Positions 26,210 through 35,939 of a DNA stretch of 64,000 nt are shown piece by piece. This DNA comes from Bacteroidales bacterium (GTDB lineage: Bacteria; Bacteroidota; Bacteroidia; Bacteroidales; UBA12077). Location of the stretch: positions 620,001 to 684,000 of the forward strand of contig JAEINU010000001.1 in NCBI GenBank assembly GCA_016342685.1. Reading direction: 5' to 3'. Each line of letters begins with the position of its first letter. The stretch's first letter is position 1. The translations under genes were made by a program, and so were the position numbers. The notes beneath the pieces are model-generated. The model did no database searches. It saw nothing but the letters and a program-made list of their open reading frames with translations, and was not told where the DNA came from.

Positions 26210-26613
26210 TTAGCTTGTTTCTTTTTTAATTCTTGCTCAATATGTTGAAGCTTTATTTCAACATTAAATTTAGATTTTAAATGTATTGCTAATTTTTCTG
26301 CACTGTAAACAGACCGGTGTTGACCTCCAGTACAACCAAAATTAACCATTATATCTGTAAAATCTCGTTGAATATATTTGGCTACCGATTGATCTATTAT
26401 TGAAAATACGTGTCGAAGAAAATCATGCATTTCATGTAGGTTTTCAAAAAAGTAAATTACTTTTTCATCTTTACCGGTTAATTGCTTAAATTCTTCGTAT
26501 CTACCGGGATTATGAATTGCTCTGCAATCAAAAATGAATCCACCGCCATTTTCCGATTCATCAACAGGGATACCCCTTTTAAATGAGAAACTATTTATTG
26601 AAACTGTTAACAT
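26206..26613 (-). CDS. RapZ C-terminal-domain protein
   Basis: I start at ATG 26613, where the RapZ C-terminal domain begins (NSFSFKRGIP); an ATG 18 nt earlier is possible. The roughly 135-residue product holds GCTGGQHRSVY, the conserved block of that domain, but lacks the N-terminal P-loop kinase domain of full-length RapZ. In enteric bacteria the RapZ C-terminal domain binds glucosamine-6-phosphate and regulates glmS through small RNAs. A stand-alone copy between amino-sugar kinase and uridylyltransferase genes suggests a sensor of the recycled sugar pool. It overlaps both neighbours. Confidence 0.82.
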   Translation of the reverse strand: MLTVSINSFSFKRGIPVDESENGGGFIFDCRAIHNPGRYEEFKQLTGKDEKVIYFFENLHEMHDFLRHVFSIIDQSVAKYIQRDFTDIMVNFGCTGGQHRSVYSAEKLAIHLKSKFNVEIKLQHIEQELKKKQAK

Positions 26614-27649
26614 ATAATTGTTTATTATCAATATTAGTATTTATAATTTTATCTATTATAAGCTTTAATTGAGGTAATTTATTTAGTATTTCAGTCTTAT
26701 CATATAAATATTTTAAGTTGTTTATAGCCAAAGGAATGCTTTCTAGAAAATGTGGTTTTTTCTCGATAATTCCCCGTAAGCCATAGGCTCCAAGCGTTTG
26801 GAGCACTCTTATAAGAGCAAAACCGTAATAATATTTAATAAATTCTGATTTGTTGATTTGCGTATAGGATTGCGCAACATCAATATAATGTTCTAAAAGC
26901 TCCTTTTTTATTTTCTCTGGAATTTGTGCTTTAGCCTGAAAAAGAAGAGAGACTAAATCGTACTGCAAAGCTCCTTTTCTACCGCCCTGATAATCTATAA
27001 AATAAGGGTCATTATGTACTAGCATAATATTTCGGGCTTGAAAATCTCGGAACATAAAATACTTGTTATCAGCCGAAAGTAGATGATCGGAAAATAGTTT
27101 AAATTCCAAATCTAAACTCGTCGAATTATAATCGATTTTAAGGTTGATTAAAAAATTATCTTGAAAATATTTTAAATCAAAGAGTATCGCTTTTTTATCG
27201 AATTCCTTGAAAGGGTAACTATGATCGTAATTAAAGTTTTTACCAGCTACAATCTGCATTCTTGCCAATTTGCTAAGAGCCTTTTTATAAATTTCAATAG
27301 CATTAACAGGGAAATGATTAGTTGATCTAACTTTTAACAACCATTCCAATAAAGTAGTGTCTCCTAAATCAGAAGTTAAATACACATTTTGGCTTAAATC
27401 TTCAGCTATAATTTCTGGAACATTAATTTGATATTTTATGAATTGCTTTGTAAAATCAATAAATGCTATATTTTCTTCTTTATCGGAGTTATAAACCCCG
27501 AGAACAGAAATCTTATCGTTAATTAAGCGATAGTAGATACGATTCGATCCAGAATTTGGTAATTTTATAATTGAGTTAGGTAAGAACCCAAATTTATCTT
27601 TAAAAAGGGTAGCTATTTTTTCTTCTATATGATGTTCAATTTGAATCAT
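26591..27649 (-). CDS. amgK: AmgK-like anomeric sugar kinase (aminoglycoside phosphotransferase fold)
   Basis: This 352-residue phosphotransferase has the APH-type catalytic loop FMFRDFQARNIML and the metal-binding DYQGGRKGALQYDLVSL segment. AmgK phosphorylates MurNAc/GlcNAc at the anomeric position during peptidoglycan recycling. Linkage to a MurU-like gene makes that the most likely role. It lies 3 nt after the DUF554 gene and overlaps the RapZ-like gene, so the four genes form one operon. Confidence 0.82.
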   Translation of the reverse strand: MIQIEHHIEEKIATLFKDKFGFLPNSIIKLPNSGSNRIYYRLINDKISVLGVYNSDKEENIAFIDFTKQFIKYQINVPEIIAEDLSQNVYLTSDLGDTTLLEWLLKVRSTNHFPVNAIEIYKKALSKLARMQIVAGKNFNYDHSYPFKEFDKKAILFDLKYFQDNFLINLKIDYNSTSLDLEFKLFSDHLLSADNKYFMFRDFQARNIMLVHNDPYFIDYQGGRKGALQYDLVSLLFQAKAQIPEKIKKELLEHYIDVAQSYTQINKSEFIKYYYGFALIRVLQTLGAYGLRGIIEKKPHFLESIPLAINNLKYLYDKTEILNKLPQLKLIIDKIINTNIDNKQLYVNSFNK

Positions 27650-27652
27650 TCT

Positions 27653-28330
27653 TTAGGTAAAAAAATACATTAATAATATTATAATTATCAACGATGGAAT
27701 CATGTTTATTATTTTAAGCGGTTTTATTTCAAGAATAGAAATCCCAAGTCCAATAAGTAGTAAACCGCCCACAGCTGTTAGTTCGGTTATTATTTCCTCG
27801 GCAAAATAATCACCAAAGTGAGCTGCTAATAAGGTTAAACCACCTTGGTAAATTAATAAAGGAATAATAGAAAATGCAACACCAACTCCCAATGCAGCCG
27901 AAAGAGCGATAGCAGAAACACCGTCTAAAACGGCTTTAGCCATGAGTAAATCCGGTTTTCCTCCCATACCTTCTTCAATGGCGCCAACAATTGTTATTGA
28001 ACCCATACAGTATAATAAAAATGCTGTAACCAATCCTTCTGAAAAACGAGCGTTCTTCGATTTAAATCTTTCCTTTATTTTTTCGCCAAAATTATTTATA
28101 GCTTTTTCAAGATTCATCCATTCACCAAGAATCCCACCAATAACAATACTAATTACCATGTAAAATAGATTGTTCGTTTTCATTGCCATATATACTCCAA
28201 TAAACAAAGTGAAGATGCCAATTCCTTGAAATACAATTTGAATAAAACGTTTTGGAAGTTTTGTGTTTAAGAATAGTCCGATTAAACTTCCAATTAGAAT
28301 TGTTCCTGCGTTAATTAATGTTCCTGTCAT
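27653..28330 (-). CDS. DUF554 membrane protein
   Basis: This 225-residue integral membrane protein has about six to seven hydrophobic segments and the DUF554 hallmarks: the start GTLINAGTILIGSLIGLFL and the central CMGSITIVGAIEEG block. Function is unknown; transport has been suggested for the family. As first gene of the wall-recycling operon it might move a small molecule of that pathway, which is a guess from position only. Confidence 0.85.
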   Translation of the reverse strand: MTGTLINAGTILIGSLIGLFLNTKLPKRFIQIVFQGIGIFTLFIGVYMAMKTNNLFYMVISIVIGGILGEWMNLEKAINNFGEKIKERFKSKNARFSEGLVTAFLLYCMGSITIVGAIEEGMGGKPDLLMAKAVLDGVSAIALSAALGVGVAFSIIPLLIYQGGLTLLAAHFGDYFAEEIITELTAVGGLLLIGLGISILEIKPLKIINMIPSLIIIILLMYFFT

Positions 28331-28460
28331 AATTTATTGATTATGGGCAAAGATAAGAACAAGATATCTGATTAACTTTATAAATTTAGAAATAAAACCT
28401 TGTCGAATTCCAATTAAATTGATAATTTTAGAAAGATGTTATACACGTAAGATATTTTTT

Positions 28461-28916
28461 ATGAGAATAGAATTATTTAATTCGGATTATCTAAATATTG
28501 TTGAGCTAAATACCACTGGCGATAACGAAAATTATATTAAAGGGGATTCAGAATCTAAATATGTTGAAGGAGAAGTGTTTAATCTTTTTACATCATGTTT
28601 CGAAAATGCAGAAAAGTTATATGAGTTTTTTGGTTCTACAAAATATAATTCGCGTAAAATAGTTCCTTTAAGAAACGAATTGCAAAATAGACTTAATGTT
28701 TTTTTAAAAATATCTAGTTTGGATGAGTTTCAAGAGCATTTAAATCAGGTTTTTTTAGGGCAAGAGTTTATTGAAGAACTAACAACTGAAGATAAGAATT
28801 GGAAAGAAAATTGGAGGTTTTATTGTGATAAACTAATAAAGCTAAATGAAGGTTTTATTGAGATCGTCGATAAATGTATAGAGGAACAGCTTATTTTATG
28901 GGTGATTGGGTATTAA
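28461..28916 (+). CDS. Hypothetical acidic protein
   Basis: I start at ATG 28461 (MRIELFNSDYL). The frame is open 42 nt further, but those residues do not look like part of the domain. The product has 151 residues, is rich in Glu and Asn, and has no signal peptide or membrane helix. A mainly helical C-terminal half is likely (FQEHLNQVFLG, NEGFIEIVDKC). I do not recognise the family. It is a single gene divergent from the DUF554 operon. Confidence 0.6.
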   Translation: MRIELFNSDYLNIVELNTTGDNENYIKGDSESKYVEGEVFNLFTSCFENAEKLYEFFGSTKYNSRKIVPLRNELQNRLNVFLKISSLDEFQEHLNQVFLGQEFIEELTTEDKNWKENWRFYCDKLIKLNEGFIEIVDKCIEEQLILWVIGY

Positions 28917-29044
28917 AACGTTTTTTTATGTTTAAAAAAATACAATTGCTGTAATTAGCACATAGTCAGATTGTTGTAATTTTTAGTTTATCGATTAACA
29001 TTAAACAAGATTTTGAGCAATTTATTTTTAACATATTTTAAACC

Positions 29045-29073
29045 TTTGGTGTTCTATTAAGTCATATATTTGC
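29045..29073 (+). promoter_or_regulatory. Bacteroidota-type promoter
   Basis: TTTG at 29045-29048 and TATATTTGC at 29065-29073 fit the TTTG and TAnnTTTG elements of the Bacteroidota primary sigma factor. The spacer is 16 nt, slightly short. No gene follows on this strand for almost 900 nt; a hairpin unit does. Confidence 0.6.
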
Positions 29074-29079
29074 ATTGTA

Positions 29080-29167
29080 TAAAGAAGGCTATTATATCAC
29101 TTCATCATAATAGCAAGGTTAATAAATTAGAGTGTTAGCATCCCGGGGGGCCGGGATGTTTTTTTTT
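29080..29167 (+). ncRNA. Candidate small RNA of about 85-90 nt
   Basis: Starting just after a promoter-like element, the sequence forms a first hairpin (gctattat 29088-29095 with ataatagc 29107-29114). It ends in a strong GC-rich hairpin (catcccgg/ccgggatg) followed by nine T. There is no open reading frame. The ends are estimates. It does not match a riboswitch or RNA family that I recognise. Confidence 0.55.
29139..29167 (+). terminator. Rho-independent terminator of the candidate small RNA
   Basis: Stem catcccgg (29139-29146) pairs with ccgggatg (29151-29158) around gggg and is followed by a run of T. It is one of the most GC-rich spots in the window. Confidence 0.88.
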
Positions 29168-29267
29168 GCATCAATACCAATGTGAAAATTTAACAAATAA
29201 TAATTCTCTGAATATTAAAAATAAGGTTCAGTTTAGAAGTAATTATTTATAAGCATGGCTATTGATT

Positions 29268-29750
29268 CTATTCTTTCTGGTATTCAGCTGTTACAACTTC
29301 TATTCCTTTTTCATCACAAATAGAGTTTATCATATTCTTAATTTCTTTAACTTTTGAATAGGGGAGCCAACCAATTTTTATTATTTTTCTTTTGCCAGTT
29401 CTTTTATAAAAAGCAATATAAGTAAATCCAAGTTTTACTTTGGTAATAGTTTCCCATATTAATTTATTGGGGACTTTTTTAAAAAAACCAAATTGATATT
29501 CAAGAGCAAAATCATCAGCATTGATGAACATTTTAGCGTTGAATCCAACAAAAGCAAAATAGAAGTATAAAAGCAAATAAACACCCCATGCTCCAAGAAT
29601 CCATAAATTTGGATTATCATTATTTTTAAAAAATAAGAAATATGCGGCAAAAGATGTTAAAACAAATGATAAAGCAAGAGATATTAGCAAACGCTTATAA
29701 CGAGCTCCTTTATCTTCCTTTTGGTTAAGGTTAATTGAGAACGATTCCAT
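29268..29750 (-). CDS. Small membrane protein with PH-like C-terminal domain
   Basis: This 160-residue protein has two N-terminal membrane helices (about residues 22-42 and 50-70) and a C-terminal soluble domain of strands (INADDFALEYQFGFFKKVP, LIWETITKVKLGFTY). The order of strands and the tryptophan resemble bacterial pleckstrin-homology-like domains of small membrane proteins. Function is unknown. It is monocistronic. Confidence 0.6.
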   Translation of the reverse strand: MESFSINLNQKEDKGARYKRLLISLALSFVLTSFAAYFLFFKNNDNPNLWILGAWGVYLLLYFYFAFVGFNAKMFINADDFALEYQFGFFKKVPNKLIWETITKVKLGFTYIAFYKRTGKRKIIKIGWLPYSKVKEIKNMINSICDEKGIEVVTAEYQKE

Positions 29751-29879
29751 AACTACTCATTTTTAATTTCTTACTCAAATTTAACTCTTTTAATAATTCG
29801 ATATAAGTTATTTATTAAAAAAATGAAACAAAAAGAAATCTATAAAGTATTAAATAATCTAGATAAGATTAAACTACAA

Positions 29880-29888
29880 TAAATTTGC
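29880..29888 (+). promoter_or_regulatory. Possible -7 element of the M3 peptidase promoter
   Basis: TAAATTTGC matches the TAnnTTTG consensus and lies 80 nt before the start of the peptidase gene. No convincing TTTG is seen at the -33 position. Confidence 0.4.
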
Positions 29889-29967
29889 ACAGTCAAATAT
29901 TTTTGTAAATTGGACATCTATTTAATTAAAAACAATCTTTAGATTTATAAATATTAAAATGTTACAC

Positions 29968-32079
29968 ATGAAGAAATTAACAATCTTATTAATTTTAATT
30001 GGTATGGTAGTAGTAAGTTGTACCGAGCAAGAAAAAGGGAATAATAATGAAAATCCTTTTTTAACGGAGTACGATACTCCACATCAGGTTCCACCTTTTG
30101 ATTTAATTGACACAACACATTTTATTCCTGCGTTTAAAGCTGGAATGGAACAAGAAAAAGCAGAAATTGAAGCGATTATTGCAAATTCAGAAGAACCTAA
30201 TTTTGAGAATACGATAGTTGCATTTGATCAAACTGGAGAAATTCTTCGTCGCACCGGAGTATTTTATAGTTTAAATTCAGCAAACACAAATCCAACATTG
30301 CAAAAAATTGCACGGGAGCTAAATCCAATGATGTCGGCTCATGAAAATTGGATTGGTTTAAATCAGGGATTATTTAGGAAAATAAAAACTGTTTATGAAA
30401 AAAGAGAAACGCTTGGTTTGGATCAGGAACAAATGCGATTGGTAGAAATTATTTATCGTGATTTTGAAAGAAATGGTGCTGCTTTAAGCGAAGATAAAAG
30501 AACCGAATTAAAGAAGATCAACGAAGAGCTTTCTATGTTAACTTTAAATTTTAGCGAAAATCTTTTATCCGAAACACAAGACTTTAATTTGGTAATTGAA
30601 AATGAGTCTGATTTGGTAGGTTTACCAGAAGGAGTAATTTCTGCTGCTTTTGAGGCTGGAAAACAAAATGAAATGGAAGGTAAATGGGTATTTACTTTGA
30701 ATAAACCGAGCTGGATTCCATTTTTAACCTATTCTCCAAAAAGAGAGTTGCGAGAGAAAATATACAAAGCTTATTACAGTAGAGGAAATAATGGTAACGA
30801 TAAAGACAATAAAGTATTAATTGCACAAATAGCTAAGCTTCGTGATCAAAGAGCTAAGTTGCTAGGACATAGTAATTATGCCGAATATGTTATTGATAAT
30901 AATATGGCTAAAACGCCTGAAAATGTATATAGTTTCTTACACCAAGTATGGGAGCCTGCATTAAAAGTTGCAAAATTGGAACGTGACGAAATGCAAAAGA
31001 TTATAGATGCTGAAGGAGGTAAGTTTAAACTACAATCTTGGGATTGGTGGTTTTATGCAGAGAAACTTCGTAAACAAAAGTATGATTTAGATGAAGAGGA
31101 ATTGAAACCATATTTTTCTCTTGACAATGTTCGTGAAGGTATTTTCCATGTATCAAAAAATTTATATGGCTTAACATTCGAAGAAAGAACAGATATTCCT
31201 GTTTATAACGAAGAGGTTAAAACGTATGAAGTTAAAGAAGCAGATGGAAGTCATGTTGCGATTCTTTATATTGATAGTTACCCAAGACCCGGAAAAAAAG
31301 GTGGAGCATGGTGTGGTGCTATGAGAAGTGGTGCATACGAGAATGGTAAAAAAATAACACCTGTAGTTTATATTGTAACAAACTTTACAAGACCAACTGG
31401 CGATAAACCTGCATTATTATCGTGGGACGAAACAACAACATTCTTTCACGAGTTTGGACACGCATTGCACAATTTCTTTGCTGATGGTCATTATAGAAGA
31501 ACATCTCGTGATGTACCAAGAGATTATGTAGAACTTCCATCTCAAATTATGGAAAACTGGGCTGGCGAAGTGGAAGTTTTGAAAGCTTATGCAAAACATT
31601 ACGAAACGGGCGAAGTAATTCCTGACGAGTTAATTAATAAAATTCAGAGTAGTGGACATTTTAACCAAGGTTTTGGAACAGTTGAATATGTAGCTGCTTC
31701 ATTGTTGGATTTAGAATGGCATACAATTAAAAATACAGAAAATATTGATGTTAACAAGTTCGAAAAAGAAGCAATGAAAGAGATTGGTTTAATTAACGAA
31801 ATTATTCCAAGATATAGAAGTACATATTTTGCACATATCTTTAGTGGGAGCAGTTATTCTTCAGGATACTATGTTTATTTGTGGGCAGAAGTTTTAGATT
31901 CTGATGCATTTAATGCGTTTAAAGAATCTGGAGATATTTACAATCAAGAATTAGCGGCAAAATTTAGAAAATATTGTTTAGCAGAAAATGGAATGGGAGA
32001 TGGAATGGATCAATATTTAAAGTTCCGAGGTGAAGAACCATCAATTGACGCTTTGCTTGAAAAGCGCGGATTGAAATAA
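29968..32079 (+). CDS. M3 family (Dcp-like) metallopeptidase lipoprotein
   Basis: This zinc peptidase has the M3 motif in FFHEFGHALHNFF. I start at ATG 29968, the start of a clean lipoprotein signal (MKKLTILLILIGMVVVSC); the ATG 9 nt earlier is less fitting. The remaining roughly 680 residues are the all-helical M3 body including the YIDSYPRPGKKGGAWCG block and the SGYYVYLWAEVLD segment of Dcp-type peptidyl-dipeptidases. It trims oligopeptides outside the cytoplasm. The gene is monocistronic with its own terminator. Confidence 0.92.
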   Translation: MKKLTILLILIGMVVVSCTEQEKGNNNENPFLTEYDTPHQVPPFDLIDTTHFIPAFKAGMEQEKAEIEAIIANSEEPNFENTIVAFDQTGEILRRTGVFYSLNSANTNPTLQKIARELNPMMSAHENWIGLNQGLFRKIKTVYEKRETLGLDQEQMRLVEIIYRDFERNGAALSEDKRTELKKINEELSMLTLNFSENLLSETQDFNLVIENESDLVGLPEGVISAAFEAGKQNEMEGKWVFTLNKPSWIPFLTYSPKRELREKIYKAYYSRGNNGNDKDNKVLIAQIAKLRDQRAKLLGHSNYAEYVIDNNMAKTPENVYSFLHQVWEPALKVAKLERDEMQKIIDAEGGKFKLQSWDWWFYAEKLRKQKYDLDEEELKPYFSLDNVREGIFHVSKNLYGLTFEERTDIPVYNEEVKTYEVKEADGSHVAILYIDSYPRPGKKGGAWCGAMRSGAYENGKKITPVVYIVTNFTRPTGDKPALLSWDETTTFFHEFGHALHNFFADGHYRRTSRDVPRDYVELPSQIMENWAGEVEVLKAYAKHYETGEVIPDELINKIQSSGHFNQGFGTVEYVAASLLDLEWHTIKNTENIDVNKFEKEAMKEIGLINEIIPRYRSTYFAHIFSGSSYSSGYYVYLWAEVLDSDAFNAFKESGDIYNQELAAKFRKYCLAENGMGDGMDQYLKFRGEEPSIDALLEKRGLK

Positions 32080-32100
32080 TAGAATCAACTTATATAGTAA

Positions 32101-32130
32101 AAAGCTCATCAATTTTGATGAGCTTTTTTT
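32101..32130 (+). terminator. Terminator between convergent genes
   Basis: An aaagctcatcaa/ttgatgagcttt stem is followed by eight to nine T. Codons for the last residues of the convergent minus-strand gene lie inside this hairpin. Confidence 0.88.
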
Positions 32131-32732
32131 TGTCTACAGTTGTAATCATCAACTAATTTATAAAAATCTTTAACCTGATATTCACCATTCAAAAGTTTTT
32201 CAAGTAATTCAGGATCATCCTTAATAAATTTCTTCATTAGATTTGAAAAGTTTGACCAATTTACAACTCTAAATTTTTTTCCTTTTTCAATAAATGATAT
32301 CAGGTTTGGATCATGATTTATAGGATCACCATAAATAACACCGATACTATTCGCTCCATTGGTGCTTCCTTTAAGATTACCAGCCAAACTTTGACCGGCA
32401 GATCTTATGAATTCGTAGATTTTAATTGTTCCTGATTGCTTGAGTTTAAAGAAGTAGTATGAATCGTATGAATACGGATACATTTTTCTGTAATAGATAG
32501 TATCATTTACCATATATATATTTATACTACCTGTTGTTAAAATACTTTCATTACCCATTGCATCTTTAAAATGTACTCTATTATACATTTCTGCATTTTT
32601 AGTATCCAAAATAAGACCACGAATAGTGTCTTCGTCATGATTTACAATATAACCGGGATAGTAATTGTTTTGTGATTGTGCTGTAATTGTTAAAAAGCAA
32701 TTTAAGAGGATGAAATAGAAAATTTTTCTCAT
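32109..32732 (-). CDS. Hypothetical secreted protein
   Basis: This 207-residue protein begins with a signal peptide (MRKIFYFILLNCFLTITAQS). The mature part is probably mainly strand (YYPGYIVNHDEDTIRGLIL, then INIYMVNDTIYYRKMYPYS). The start of the mature region resembles many short Bacteroidota proteins annotated only as hypothetical. Its stop codon and final seven codons are part of the terminator of the M3 peptidase gene. No function can be given. Confidence 0.65.
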   Translation of the reverse strand: MRKIFYFILLNCFLTITAQSQNNYYPGYIVNHDEDTIRGLILDTKNAEMYNRVHFKDAMGNESILTTGSINIYMVNDTIYYRKMYPYSYDSYYFFKLKQSGTIKIYEFIRSAGQSLAGNLKGSTNGANSIGVIYGDPINHDPNLISFIEKGKKFRVVNWSNFSNLMKKFIKDDPELLEKLLNGEYQVKDFYKLVDDYNCRQKKAHQN

Positions 32733-32894
32733 AATATTTTTTAGATGTTACATTTTAAAAATAGAAATAATAAATTTTATTTACTAAGAGATTTTTTAAA
32801 TAAATATTTTCTGTAGTGTAAAGATAAATATTATTTCATTTTACCTGAACCTTTTCATTTATAAGTGTACAGTATGAGACTAAAATCATGAAAA

Positions 32895-35800
32895 ATGGAA
32901 AGAAAATTATCGGTAATTACAGCTTGGTTAACATTTGTGATCTCATTTATAGTTTATTACTTAACATTGGAACCCACAATTAGTTTCTGGGATTGTAGTG
33001 AATTTATAACCTGTGCAAGCAAATTAGAAGTTGGCCATGCACCTGGAGCTCCATTGTTTATGTTTTTAGGTCGAATTTTTAGTTTACTTGCAGGTAGCGA
33101 TGTTTCTAGAGTCGCCTTTATGATAAATCTATTATCGGCCATTGTAAGTGCATTTACAATAATGTTCTTGTTTTGGACAATTGAATGGTTCGGGAAAAAG
33201 CTGGTTTCCAAATTGGATAATAAATTATTTAACAATTCCATTTATATTTTACTTGCTGCCTTTATTGGAGCGCTTAGTTTTGCTTTTACCGATACGTTCT
33301 GGTTTTCGGCTGTTGAAGGTGAAGTTTATGCAACATCGTCGTTTTTTAATGCGCTCGTATTTTGGGTTATTTTAAAATGGGAATCGACGGCCGATAATCC
33401 AAAATCGGATAAATGGATTCTGTTGATTTTCTTTTTAATGGGATTGTCGATAGGGGTGCACTTATTGAATTTATTGGCGATACCAGCAATCGTAATGGTT
33501 TACTATTTTAAACGATACAAATCAAATACAAAAGGAATACTAAAAGCACTTGCTTTTTCTTTCATGATTTTGGTGATCATGGTTTTTGTTTTGGTGCCTG
33601 GAATAGCAAAACTTGCGGCTTATTTCGATTTGCTTTTTGTTAATCAATTTAAACTGCCATTTTATTCAGGAGTAATCTTTTATTTGGTTTTGCTAAGTGC
33701 AACAATTGTATTTCTAATTTGGTATTCAGTAAAACATAAAAAGCAATTACTAAATACAATTATTTTATCATTAACTGTTTTTCTTATAGGTTATTCGTCT
33801 TATGCTTCTTTGGTAATCAGGTCTTTGTCGAATCCATACATTGATATTACCAACGTCGAAAATATTTTTGGTTTGGTCGATTATTTAAATCGTGAGCAAT
33901 ATGGGAAACGACCTCTGGTTTATGGTAATAATTACAATTCACCAATAACAGAATCGATCGATCGAAATAGCTATAAACCTTTCGGTGATAAATATGTAAA
34001 AAAGGGGTTGAATCCAGAGTATGTTTTTGATGAGCGAACAGAAACTTTATTTCCAAGAATGGCTAGTTTAACCGATGGGCATGATTCGGAATATGAACGT
34101 TGGGTAAACATAAAAGGGAAACCTGTAAAAATTACGGATCGAAATGGGAAAGAGAAAATAATTCAGGTTCCTACCTTTACCGATAATGTTGCATTTTTCC
34201 TGAAATATCAATTAGGACACATGTACCTTCGATATTTTATGTGGAACTTCTCTGGGCGACAAAATAATATACAGGGATTTGGCGAAATCATGAATGGTAA
34301 TTGGATCTCAGGCATTCCATTTATTGATGAAATGCGATTGGGGCCGCAAGATAATCTTCCCGATAAATTTGCAAAGAATCCTGCACGAAATAAATACTTT
34401 ATGTTGCCATTAATCTTTGGATTAATAGGATTGATTTATCAATATAAAAAAGATAAGCAGAGTTTCTTTGTTGCATTTTTATTCTACTTTTTTGCGGGTA
34501 TTGCTATTGTGTTTTATGTTAATGAGATTCCGATTACTCCGCGCGAAAGAGATTATGTATATGTTGGCTCGTTTTACGCATTTTCTATTTGGATTGGCTT
34601 ATCGGCAATTGCTGTGATCGATTTACTCAAACGGAAAAATAAATACATCAACTTCTCGGTTTTACTTGCAATGTTATTTCTTCTTCCAGTTAATCTTATT
34701 AGTGAAAATTGGGACGATCACGATCGGTCGGGAAGATATACCGCACGCGACTTTTCGTTTAATGTATTGAATTCATGCGATAAAAATGCCATTCTATTTA
34801 CTTCGGCCGATAATGATTCGTATCCACTTTGGTATTCGCAGGAAGTTGAAGGTCATAGAAGAGATGTTAGAGCTGTTCTTTCGGAGTTTTTGCCGGTTGA
34901 TTGGTACATTCATCAATTAGGAAATGATTATCCTGAAATGGGAGCGATTCCAATTTCTTTTACCGATAAAGATTTTTTGAATGGAAAAAGATTATATATT
35001 CCAATTGTTGATAGAGTGGAAGGAGTAGCTGATTTTAAAGAAATTGTTGATTTTATTCGAAGCGATAATCCTAAAACTAAACTTACAAATTACGATACTA
35101 GTAAAATTGATTATATTCCAGCGCGTAAATTTTCAATCCCAGTTAATAAAGAAAATTTTATAAGTTCATGTACTAGTTTTAAATATGATGTAAATGATAT
35201 TCCAGATAAAATAGATTTGAATTTTACTGAAAATCATTTATTTAGGAATGATCTTTTAATTCTCGATATTATTTTAAATAATAATTGGGAACGACCAATT
35301 TATTTTCTGAATAATAGGGATTTAAAGAAAAACGGATTGGATAAATATTTGCATCGCGAAGGATTTACATATCGGTTGTTGCCATTTAAGAATGATGATT
35401 CAGGTCAAGCCAACCTCCTTTCAAACACCGATTATCAGTATAATAAATTCATGAATGAGTTTACTTGGGGTGGTGTGGATGATGATGATGTTATGCTCGA
35501 TTGGACCAATGTCAGATTTATATCTACCATGCGTATTCGTGAGCAATTTAGTAATGTGGCGCGAAATTTAATTGCTGAAGGAGAAAATGAAAAAGCTGTT
35601 AAGGTGCTTGATAAATGCATCGAACTGTTGCCTAAAGAAAAAGTTCCGTATGGTTTTAGTTTGCCTAGTATTATTGAGTTGTATTATTTAGCAGGAGAAA
35701 AAGAAAAAGCTCAAGAATTGTTTGATATTTTTAGAAACAATATTGTTGATGAATTGGAATACTATAAGCGATTTGATGAAAACTTAATGCCTGGATTGTC

Positions 35801-35939
35801 AAGTGAAATTAGAATGAATCTGTATTTATTACAACAGTTGGATCGAATAAGGTTTGTTAGCGAAAATGGCGAAGTTAAGAGTACAGTGATGAGTGATTTG
35901 AATACTTATTATGGATACTTTTATCAGCTATTAAATTAA
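32895..35939 (+). CDS. DUF2723 polytopic glycosyltransferase (PMT-like)
   Basis: This 1014-residue membrane protein has about a dozen helices in the first 600 residues. Its DUF2723 start (TLEPTISFWDCSEFI) contains the acidic residue in the first outer loop that is typical of GT-C enzymes such as protein O-mannosyltransferases. The last 400 residues are soluble and include TPR-like helices (AEGENEKAVKVLDKCIEL). It probably moves a lipid-linked sugar onto proteins in the periplasm; the substrate is unknown. Bacteroidota have general protein O-glycosylation, so this is a plausible setting. Confidence 0.85.
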   Translation: MERKLSVITAWLTFVISFIVYYLTLEPTISFWDCSEFITCASKLEVGHAPGAPLFMFLGRIFSLLAGSDVSRVAFMINLLSAIVSAFTIMFLFWTIEWFGKKLVSKLDNKLFNNSIYILLAAFIGALSFAFTDTFWFSAVEGEVYATSSFFNALVFWVILKWESTADNPKSDKWILLIFFLMGLSIGVHLLNLLAIPAIVMVYYFKRYKSNTKGILKALAFSFMILVIMVFVLVPGIAKLAAYFDLLFVNQFKLPFYSGVIFYLVLLSATIVFLIWYSVKHKKQLLNTIILSLTVFLIGYSSYASLVIRSLSNPYIDITNVENIFGLVDYLNREQYGKRPLVYGNNYNSPITESIDRNSYKPFGDKYVKKGLNPEYVFDERTETLFPRMASLTDGHDSEYERWVNIKGKPVKITDRNGKEKIIQVPTFTDNVAFFLKYQLGHMYLRYFMWNFSGRQNNIQGFGEIMNGNWISGIPFIDEMRLGPQDNLPDKFAKNPARNKYFMLPLIFGLIGLIYQYKKDKQSFFVAFLFYFFAGIAIVFYVNEIPITPRERDYVYVGSFYAFSIWIGLSAIAVIDLLKRKNKYINFSVLLAMLFLLPVNLISENWDDHDRSGRYTARDFSFNVLNSCDKNAILFTSADNDSYPLWYSQEVEGHRRDVRAVLSEFLPVDWYIHQLGNDYPEMGAIPISFTDKDFLNGKRLYIPIVDRVEGVADFKEIVDFIRSDNPKTKLTNYDTSKIDYIPARKFSIPVNKENFISSCTSFKYDVNDIPDKIDLNFTENHLFRNDLLILDIILNNNWERPIYFLNNRDLKKNGLDKYLHREGFTYRLLPFKNDDSGQANLLSNTDYQYNKFMNEFTWGGVDDDDVMLDWTNVRFISTMRIREQFSNVARNLIAEGENEKAVKVLDKCIELLPKEKVPYGFSLPSIIELYYLAGEKEKAQELFDIFRNNIVDELEYYKRFDENLMPGLSSEIRMNLYLLQQLDRIRFVSENGEVKSTVMSDLNTYYGYFYQLLN

